Made by a program: the position numbers and the translations under genes
DNA from: JBEINZ01 sp040377825
Lineage (GTDB): Bacteria > Pseudomonadota > Alphaproteobacteria > Rhizobiales > Ancalomicrobiaceae
Assembly: GCA_040377825.1 (NCBI GenBank)
Contig: JBEINZ010000214.1
Coordinates: 1 to 5,385 of the forward strand
DNA length: 5,385 nucleotides
Direction of reading: 5' to 3'
Part shown: piece by piece, positions 1 through 5,385 of the stretch
Position numbering within the stretch: the stretch's first letter is position 1
Layout: each line of letters begins with the position of its first letter
The notes under the pieces: model-generated
Told to the model about the DNA's origin: nothing
Database searches by the model: none
The model's input: only the letters and a program-made list of their open reading frames with translations

Positions 1-846
<846 letters not shown>

Positions 847-871
847 GGCACAGCGTTGCGCATAAGCGGGT

Positions 872-895
872 GCCGGGCTTCGAATTCAGTCCGGC
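872..895 (+). terminator. Possible hairpin terminator of glyQ
   Basis: GCCGGGCT (872-879) pairs with AGTCCGGC (888-895), 8 bp with one G-T wobble and an 8-base loop, starting 26 bases after the glyQ stop. Only two T follow, so it is a poor intrinsic terminator and may instead stabilise the 3' end or act with Rho. Confidence 0.3.
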
Positions 896-1021
896 TTGGC
901 GCGCTTGCGGTTTGTCCAATTGAGGGCGTGTTCAAACGCGGCGCATCGTGGCGTAGATGACGCCCGTGTCGACAACTCCCCAATCGGCGATTAGTCTCGC
1001 ATCATGATTGCGTGGAAAAAC

Positions 1022-1029
1022 AGGGAGGA
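1022..1029 (+). promoter_or_regulatory. Strong Shine-Dalgarno of the CDGSH gene
   Basis: AGGGAGGA lies 6 bases before the ATG at 1036. It decides the start: an in-frame GTG at 1012 would place this site inside the gene and has no good ribosome site of its own. Confidence 0.75.
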
Positions 1030-1035
1030 AAAGCC

Positions 1036-1275
1036 ATGACAGACGCTGTTGTCGCGAAAAAAGGATCTTATCCGGTCGAAGTAACGGCGGGGCAGTCATA
1101 TTGGTGGTGTGCTTGCGGACGCTCGGCAAACCAGCCTTTCTGCGACGGCAGTCATGCCGGCACGGGCTTCAGCCCTTTGGAATATATAGCGGAAAAAGAC
1201 GGTCGCGCTTGGTTTTGCGGCTGCAAGGCGACGTCGAAGGCGCCCCTGTGCGACGGCAGCCATAAGGCGCTTTGA
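1036..1275 (+). CDS. CDGSH iron-sulfur domain protein, two tandem motifs
   Basis: This is a 79-residue protein made almost wholly of two CDGSH (zf-CDGSH) motifs of the form C-x-C-x2-(S/T)-x3-P-x-C-D-G-S-H. Motif 1 has C25, C27, C36 and H40; motif 2 has C61, C63, C72 and H76. In this family three Cys and one His bind a [2Fe-2S] cluster, so two clusters are predicted within a single chain, as in the mitochondrial CISD3/Miner2 type, whereas mitoNEET has one motif per subunit. No signal peptide or membrane segment is seen, so it should be cytoplasmic. Its exact job is unknown; redox sensing, electron transfer or cluster transfer are family-level possibilities. A 189-base gap separates it from glyQ and 122 bases from phoX, and no neighbour points to a specific partner. 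The start at 1036 is fixed by a strong Shine-Dalgarno sequence. Confidence 0.93.
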   Translation: MTDAVVAKKGSYPVEVTAGQSYWWCACGRSANQPFCDGSHAGTGFSPLEYIAEKDGRAWFCGCKATSKAPLCDGSHKAL

Positions 1276-1323
1276 ATCGGCCGACGTTGACACATCACAC
1301 GGTCGTTATCTTTAACTCGGAAT

Positions 1324-1357
1324 TTGTCACCTTCTTGTCAGGTTCTCTCCTTATCCG
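1324..1357 (+). promoter_or_regulatory. Candidate PHO box and promoter of phoX
   Basis: TTGTCAC-CTTC-TTGTCAG (1324-1341) is a 7-4-7 direct repeat; both halves carry the TGTCA core and start 11 bases apart, as in the PhoB-binding consensus CTGTCAT-N4-CTGTCAT (10 of 14 positions agree). Ten bases further on, TATCCG (1352-1357) stands where the -10 element is in PhoB-activated promoters, though it is a weak match to TATAAT. No -35 box is needed at such promoters. A TTGACA at 1287-1292, with TTTAAC 18 bases later, could be a separate basal promoter. Transcription from the PHO promoter would start near 1364, giving a leader of about 34 bases. Confidence 0.55.
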
Positions 1358-1397
1358 GAAGCGGCGCCAATGGGCGCGACCGATTATGGAGTGACCG

Positions 1398-3374
1398 ATG
1401 ACCGATCAGCCTCTCGTTCCCCGCTCCGTGCAGTTCGAGGAATCGCAGAACAACGGCACCAACGCCTCCGAAAATCCGACCATGGGCGAGCTTATTTCCG
1501 CAAGGTTCGGCCGCCGCGATCTTTTGAAGGGCGTGCTCGCGGTGACCGCGATCTCGGCGACTGTTTCGCCACTCGCCATCGCCGCCGCCGGCCGTGCCGA
1601 GGCTCAGGCCGCCACAACGCCGTCGTTCTCCTTCAAGGAGATCGCCGCCGGTTCCGACGAAAACCATCAAATTGCCGAAGGCTACGACGCCGACGTGCTG
1701 CTGCGTTGGGGCGACCCGATTTTCGCCGACGCGCCGGAGTTCGACCCGCTCGCCCAGAGCGCGGACAAGCAGAAGCGCCAGTTCGGCTATAACAACGACT
1801 TTGTCGGCTTCATCCCGCTTGATGCGACGGGCGACAGCGGGCTTTTGGTCGTCAATCACGAATATACCAACGAGGAACTGATGTTCCCCGGCGTCGGTGT
1901 GCAGGACACCAAGGACGCGAATTTCGCCAAGATGACGAAGGACTTGGTCGATGTCGAAATGGCTGCCCACGGCGGAACGGTCGTCGAGATCAAGCGCGTC
2001 TCCGGCAAGTGGCAGGTCGTCAAGGCATCCAAATACAATCGCCGCATCACGGCCGACACTGAAATGGTGGTGTCGGGTCCGGCCGCGGGTCATGACCGGA
2101 TGAAGACGAGTGCCGATCCGACCGGCACGCGCGTTCTCGGCATGCTCAACAATTGCGCCGGCGGCGTCACGCCCTGGGGCACGTGGCTCACTTGCGAAGA
2201 GAATTTCAACGGCTATTTCTGGGGCAAGATCGCCGACAACCACCCGGAAGCGCGGAACCTGAAGCGCGTCGGCGCGCCGGGCAATTGGTATGCCTGGGGT
2301 AAGTATTACGACCGCTTCGATGTCGCCAAGGAGCCGAACGAGGCGAACCGCTTCGGCTGGGTCGTCGAAATCGATCCGCGCGACCCGACCTTCGTGCCCA
2401 AGAAGCGCACCGCCATGGGCCGCTTCAAGCATGAGGGCGCCGGCAATACGATCAACAAGGACGGCCGTTTCGTCGTCTATCAGGGCGACGACGAGCGCTT
2501 CGACTATGTCTACAAGTTCGTGACCGAAGCGAAGGTCGACACGGCGAACCCGGCGAACAACCGCGACATCCTCGACAAGGGCACGCTCTATGTCGCGAGA
2601 TATGCCGCTGATGGCTCGGGCGAATGGCTGGCGATGGTCCAGGGCCAGGGTCCATTGACCGAGGCGAACGGCTTCAAGAGCCAGGCCGACGTGCTGATCG
2701 AGACGCGCCGCGCCGCCGATCTTCTTGGAGCGACCAAGATGGACCGGCCGGAGGACATCGACGTCAACGCGAAGACCGGCAAGGTCTACTTGATGCTGAC
2801 CAACAACTCCCGCCGCAAGGCCGATCAGGTCGATGCGGCGAACCCGCGGCCGGAAAACCTCTTCGGGCATATTGTCGAGATGATCCCGCAGGACGGCGAC
2901 CATGCGGCCACTGCGTTCAAATGGGAGATCCTGGTGAAGTGCGGCGATCCCTCGGTCGCGGCAGTCGGGGCGACGTTCTCCTCGGCGACAACCAAGGACG
3001 GCTGGTTCGGCATGCCGGACAACTGCGCGGTGGACAACCAAGGACGCCTGTGGATCGCGACCGACGGCAACGGTCCGAAGGCAACCGGCCGCGCCGACGG
3101 CGTCTGGGCAATGGAAACCGAAGGCGCGGCGCGCGGCACCTCCAAGCACTTCTTCCGTGTTCCGGCAGGCGCGGAAATGTGCGGCCCCTATTTCACGCCG
3201 GATGACTCCACGCTGTTCCTCGCGGTCCAGCACCCCGGCGAGAGCGACGACGACAAGAAGCCGGCGACCTTCGAGGATCCCGCGACCCGCTGGCCGGACT
3301 TCAAGGCCGGCATCCCGCCGCGGCCGTCGCTGCTGGCGGTGACGAAGCGCGGCGGCGGCAAGATCGCCGTTTGA
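1398..3374 (+). CDS. phoX: PhoX-family (DUF839) alkaline phosphatase, Tat-exported
   Basis: This 658-residue protein belongs to the PhoX/DUF839 family of secreted phosphatases, which release inorganic phosphate from phosphomonoesters in the periplasm and use Fe and Ca rather than Zn and Mg. Residues 1-38 are a long polar leader; GRRDLLKG (38-45) is a twin-arginine signal, followed by a hydrophobic stretch (46-64) and a likely cleavage site near AEAQA (67-71). Family stretches are plain: NHEYTNEELMFPG (153-165), NNCAGG (251-256, whose Cys corresponds to the metal-binding Cys of PhoX), TWLTCEENFNGYFWG (262-276), FKHEGAGN (343-350), VYQGDDERFDYVYKF (360-374), MDRPEDIDV (448-456) and FTPDDSTLFLAVQHPGE (599-615). 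Folding in the cytoplasm before Tat export fits a metalloenzyme. The ATG at 1398 follows GGAG (1388-1391); an in-frame stop at 1392 rules out an earlier start. An upstream PHO box suggests PhoB control. It converges on the DUF2948 gene. Substrate range cannot be read from the sequence; PhoX-like proteins are often annotated by homology only. Confidence 0.93.
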   Translation: MTDQPLVPRSVQFEESQNNGTNASENPTMGELISARFGRRDLLKGVLAVTAISATVSPLAIAAAGRAEAQAATTPSFSFKEIAAGSDENHQIAEGYDADVLLRWGDPIFADAPEFDPLAQSADKQKRQFGYNNDFVGFIPLDATGDSGLLVVNHEYTNEELMFPGVGVQDTKDANFAKMTKDLVDVEMAAHGGTVVEIKRVSGKWQVVKASKYNRRITADTEMVVSGPAAGHDRMKTSADPTGTRVLGMLNNCAGGVTPWGTWLTCEENFNGYFWGKIADNHPEARNLKRVGAPGNWYAWGKYYDRFDVAKEPNEANRFGWVVEIDPRDPTFVPKKRTAMGRFKHEGAGNTINKDGRFVVYQGDDERFDYVYKFVTEAKVDTANPANNRDILDKGTLYVARYAADGSGEWLAMVQGQGPLTEANGFKSQADVLIETRRAADLLGATKMDRPEDIDVNAKTGKVYLMLTNNSRRKADQVDAANPRPENLFGHIVEMIPQDGDHAATAFKWEILVKCGDPSVAAVGATFSSATTKDGWFGMPDNCAVDNQGRLWIATDGNGPKATGRADGVWAMETEGAARGTSKHFFRVPAGAEMCGPYFTPDDSTLFLAVQHPGESDDDKKPATFEDPATRWPDFKAGIPPRPSLLAVTKRGGGKIAV

Positions 3375-3397
3375 GGACGCGGATTGGATGAGCAATG

Positions 3398-3421
3398 CGG
3401 GCGGCTGTCATGCGCCGCCCG
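3398..3421 (+). terminator. GC-rich hairpin after phoX
   Basis: CGGGCGGC (3398-3405) pairs perfectly with GCCGCCCG (3414-3421), 8 bp around an 8-base loop, 23 bases after the phoX stop. No T-run follows, so termination here would rely on the stacked palindromes downstream or on Rho. Confidence 0.4.
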
Positions 3422-3430
3422 GTTCCTGAT

Positions 3431-3477
3431 CCGGTCCATTTCGTCTGGATCGAAGCGATCCGGACGAAAAGGACCGG
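3431..3477. repeat. Long imperfect palindrome 1 (convergent intergenic region)
   Basis: The arms 3431-3451 and 3457-3477 pair over 21 positions with a single A-A mismatch (3438/3470) and one T-G wobble (3446/3462), around the 5-base loop GAAGC. The ends are CCGGTCC and GGACCGG; the inner arms read GGATC and GATCC. The near-perfect pairing works on both strands, as expected of a two-way terminator or of a REP-like dispersed intergenic repeat. No coding sequence overlaps it. Confidence 0.8.
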
Positions 3478-3495
3478 CTCAAGCTTGTTAAACTG

Positions 3496-3543
3496 GAGCA
3501 ATTCCTTGTCGATCGGATGTATCCATCCGACAGGGAAATGCTC
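3496..3543. repeat. Imperfect palindrome 2, ending in AATGCTC
   Basis: GAGCAATTCCTTGTC (3496-3510) pairs with GACAGGGAAATGCTC (3529-3543) with one A-A mismatch and one T-G wobble; the inside continues with CGGATG (3514-3519) against CATCCG (3524-3529), after a bulge of about 4 bases. The outer GAGCA/TGCTC followed by TAGC is a form that I associate with dispersed intergenic palindromes in Hyphomicrobiales genomes. It ends 11 bases from the DUF2948 stop codon, so it may also act as the terminator of the murA operon. Confidence 0.7.
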
Positions 3544-3553
3544 TAGCGCGGCT

Positions 3554-3988
3554 CTACGCCCCGCGATGGACCGGCTTCAGTTTCGTACCCCAGGCGACTC
3601 CAAGATCGGCAAGCTGCGCCTCCAGGCATTCGACCGAAAGCCGCAAGGCCGCCCCGCCGGCAAACACGAGTTCAACATCGCCAGTCGGTGCCTCGCCGGG
3701 CACAAAGCTTACGGCAAGCAGCTCAAGCACCGTATCCTTGCGGTCTCGGTCGAGCCGATGGGTGCGCACGCGGTTCACCCGATCGAAGTGGAGGCAGGCC
3801 CGGCGGCGTTGAAATGTTTTGGCGCCGGCCGCGTCGAGTTCCCAGGCAAAGCGGTTCATCACGATCACGAAACGCTGCTCTTTCGGCAGCCATTCCAGAT
3901 CCGAAACCTTGAAGACCGCATCCTGGACATGCGCCGAGATCACCGCGAGATCCTCGGCGTCAAGCGCGATGAGCTTCAGGTCGGTCAT
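3554..3988 (-). CDS. DUF2948 family protein
   Basis: The product is 144 residues long and starts MTDLKLIALDAEDLAVISAH. Recognisable family stretches are ISAHVQDAV (17-25), LPKEQRFVIVMNRFAWE (34-50), LHFDRVNRV (66-74), DTVLELLAVSF (85-95), GDVELVFAGGAALRL (103-117) and VECLEAQLADLG (119-130). DUF2948 has no established function; the family is mainly alphaproteobacterial, and its gene usually stands right behind murA, as here (94 bases after the murA stop, same strand). That suggests co-transcription with a cell-wall gene but does not prove a cell-wall role. There is no signal peptide or membrane helix, so a soluble cytoplasmic protein is expected. The ATG at 3986-3988 is preceded by CAGGAG with a 6-base spacer; the reading frame stays open further upstream (to about 4201), but that part overlaps murA and shows no family similarity. 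Confidence 0.9.
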   Translation of the reverse strand: MTDLKLIALDAEDLAVISAHVQDAVFKVSDLEWLPKEQRFVIVMNRFAWELDAAGAKTFQRRRACLHFDRVNRVRTHRLDRDRKDTVLELLAVSFVPGEAPTGDVELVFAGGAALRLSVECLEAQLADLGVAWGTKLKPVHRGA

Positions 3989-3994
3989 GGGGGG

Positions 3995-4028
3995 CTCCTG
4001 TCGGCGGGTTTTCGTGTCGACCGACAGG
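3995..4028 (-). promoter_or_regulatory. Hairpin overlapping the DUF2948 Shine-Dalgarno
   Basis: In the transcript (- strand) CCTGTCGG, from 4028-4021, can pair perfectly with CCGACAGG, from 4004-3997, across a 16-base loop region. The last three bases of the 3' arm are the AGG of the Shine-Dalgarno AGGAG (3999-3995), which stands 6 bases before the ATG. Folding would partly hide the ribosome site, so this may be a translational control element inside the murA-DUF2948 operon. The repeat is seen directly; the regulatory role is inferred. Confidence 0.4.
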
Positions 4029-4082
4029 TAAGAGGCGCGAGGCCCGAGCGCAACCGGACTTGCTTGCCCTGATTGCCTTCGA

Positions 4083-5385
4083 TTAGCGCGCGCCTTCCCC
4101 CGAGATTCGTTCGATGGTCGCGCCGCAGCGGGAAAGCTTCTCTTCCAAGCGCTCGAAGCCGCGGTCCAAATGGTAGACGCGCGACACCGTCGTCTCGCCA
4201 TCCGCCACGAGGCCGCCGATGACCAGGGATACCGATGCCCGAAGGTCCGTCGCCATGACCGGCGCGCCGATCAGGCGGTCGACGCCCTCGACCGTCGCGA
4301 CTTGACCGTCGAGCCGGATTTGCGCGCCGAGCCGCCTCAGCTCGGCCGCGTGCATGAAGCGGTTTTCGAAAATCGTCTCGGTGATGCGCGACGTGCCCTT
4401 GGCGCGCGTCATCAAGGCCATGAACTGGGCCTGCAGATCGGTCGGGAAGCCGGGGAACGGATCGGTGGTGATATCGACCGCGCTCAAGCCCGCGCCGTTT
4501 CGCCTGATCCGCATGCCGTTATTGGTCGGCGTGATCTCGGCGCCGGCCGCCGTCAGCGCATCAAGCGCCGCATCGAGCAGACCTTGATGCGTGCCTTCCA
4601 GCGTGACATCCCCGCCGGTCATCGCGACAGCCATCGCATAGGTGCCGGTCTCGATCCGGTCCGGCAACACGCGATGTACGGCGCTGCCGAGCGATTCGAC
4701 GCCCTGGATCTGGATCGTGGATGTGCCCGCCCCCTCGATCGTCGCGCCCATCGCTTGCAGGCAGCGCGCGAGATCAACCACCTCCGGCTCCCGCGCCGCG
4801 TTCTCGATCACGGTTTCCCCGCGCGCCAAGCTCGCGGCCATCATGATCGTATGCGTCGCGCCGACGGAGACCTTCGGGAATGTGACCCGCCCGCCGTTCA
4901 GCCGGCCGCCGGGCGCGCGCGCGACGACATAACCGCGATCGATATCGATCGTGGCGCCGAGCGCTTGCAGACCCATGATGAAGAAATCAACCGGCCGCGT
5001 GCCGATGGCGCATCCGCCCGGCAGCGAAACGGTTGCCTCGCCCATGCGGGCCAGAAGCGGCCCGATCACCCAGAAACTCGCGCGCATTTGGCTGACGAGA
5101 TCATAGGGTGCACAGGTGTCGACGATTTCCCTCGCCTGGAAATGGATCGTCTGGCCGGCGAGATGGTCCTGGCCCGGACGCTTGCCGTCGAGCGAATAGT
5201 CGACGCCGTGATTGGACAGGATACGCTCAAGCATCGCGACGTCGCGCAGCCGCGGCACGTTCTCCAAGGTGAGCCGATCGGGCGTGAGCAACGAGGCAAT
5301 CATCAAGGGCAGGGCGGCGTTCTTGGCGCCGGAGATCGGGATTGAGCCATTCAGCTCGGCGCCGCCGACGATGCGGATCTTATCC
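4083..5385 (-). CDS. murA: UDP-N-acetylglucosamine 1-carboxyvinyltransferase (MurA), start just beyond the window edge
   Basis: MurA transfers enolpyruvate from phosphoenolpyruvate to UDP-GlcNAc, the first committed step of peptidoglycan synthesis, in the cytoplasm. The frame stays open from the right edge, reading DKIRIVGGAELNG and ISGAKNAALPLM. Its first window base is G, so it probably completes an ATG; only the two bases AT would be missing. On that count the protein has 434 residues (E. coli 419). Landmarks: K22 and N23 of the GAKN substrate site, the active-site Cys at about 126 in SLPGGCAIGTRPVD, KVSVGATHTIMMAA, ENAAREPEVVDLA, VLPDRIETGT, Asp at about 317 in FPGFPTDLQAQF (equivalent to D305), FENRFMHAAELRR, MATDLRASVSLV, and Arg at about 409 in YHLDRGFERLE (equivalent to R397). 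All key residues are present, including the Cys that fosfomycin modifies, so the enzyme should be active and fosfomycin-sensitive. The DUF2948 gene follows on the same strand after 94 bases, probably in one operon. Confidence 0.97.
   Translation of the reverse strand, partial: DKIRIVGGAELNGSIPISGAKNAALPLMIASLLTPDRLTLENVPRLRDVAMLERILSNHGVDYSLDGKRPGQDHLAGQTIHFQAREIVDTCAPYDLVSQMRASFWVIGPLLARMGEATVSLPGGCAIGTRPVDFFIMGLQALGATIDIDRGYVVARAPGGRLNGGRVTFPKVSVGATHTIMMAASLARGETVIENAAREPEVVDLARCLQAMGATIEGAGTSTIQIQGVESLGSAVHRVLPDRIETGTYAMAVAMTGGDVTLEGTHQGLLDAALDALTAAGAEITPTNNGMRIRRNGAGLSAVDITTDPFPGFPTDLQAQFMALMTRAKGTSRITETIFENRFMHAAELRRLGAQIRLDGQVATVEGVDRLIGAPVMATDLRASVSLVIGGLVADGETTVSRVYHLDRGFERLEEKLSRCGATIERISGEGAR

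Noticed and set aside
950..964. GGCGT-AGATG-ACGCC hairpin upstream of the CDGSH gene
   Set aside because: 5-bp stem without a T-run or link to a promoter; too weak to call a regulator or terminator.
1364..1377. GCGCC-AATG-GGCGC hairpin in the phoX leader
   Set aside because: Only 5 bp, does not reach the Shine-Dalgarno at 1388-1391, and is expected by chance in GC-rich DNA.
1338..3395. A 685-codon open frame on the - strand across phoX
   Set aside because: It mirrors phoX almost exactly; the predicted protein is Arg/Val/Ala/Asp-rich without recognisable family motifs, the usual result of GC-rich third positions opposite a real gene.
3405..3411. CTGTCAT, a perfect PHO half-site after phoX
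   Set aside because: No second half-site 11 bases away, it lies in the loop side of a terminator-like hairpin, and no gene start follows on the + strand.
3395..4072. A 225-codon open frame on the + strand
   Set aside because: It runs through the palindromes and lies antisense to the DUF2948 gene; no recognisable domain.
4170..5345. A 391-codon open frame on the + strand across murA
   Set aside because: It is antisense to a certain murA, has an Arg/His/Asp-rich composition, and shows no family motif or ribosome site.

Overview
The window is ordinary chromosomal DNA from a GC-rich alphaproteobacterium, most likely of the order Hyphomicrobiales (Rhizobiales). This rests on three things: the wording of the GlyQ and MurA proteins, the presence of the DUF2948 family (largely alphaproteobacterial) directly behind murA, and the type of intergenic palindromes ending in ...AATGCTCTAGC. 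Placement below order is not possible from this sequence. There are no mobile elements, CRISPR arrays, rRNA or tRNA genes, and no gene-free stretch longer than 300 bases.

Left part, + strand (1-1275): the 3' portion of glyQ (glycyl-tRNA synthetase alpha subunit) enters from the left edge and ends at 846. Its frame is broken by one extra base in a run of four C at 84-87; everything before and after is normal GlyQ, so this is either a sequencing or assembly error or a very recent mutation. After a 189-base gap comes a small gene with two CDGSH iron-sulfur motifs (1036-1275). The glyS partner gene is not in the window.

Centre, + strand (1276-3553): a Tat-exported PhoX/DUF839-family alkaline phosphatase (1398-3374). 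Its upstream region carries a good candidate PHO box (two TGTCA cores exactly 11 bases apart), which fits phosphate-starvation control by PhoB. The 179-base convergent gap after it holds a GC hairpin and two long imperfect palindromes in tandem, which probably serve as a two-way transcription barrier and look like members of a dispersed intergenic repeat family.

Right part, - strand (3554-5385): murA (UDP-N-acetylglucosamine enolpyruvyl transferase, first step of peptidoglycan synthesis) followed by a DUF2948 gene, probably one operon read from the right edge. murA lacks only its first base or two of start codon. An inverted repeat just before the DUF2948 gene can fold over its Shine-Dalgarno sequence, so expression of the second gene may be translationally damped.

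Functionally, these are housekeeping genes (translation, cell wall) with an inserted or neighbouring stress gene for phosphate scavenging. I see no convincing new multi-gene system here. The points most worth checking are the glyQ frameshift, the PHO box, the SD-covering hairpin and the tandem palindromes.
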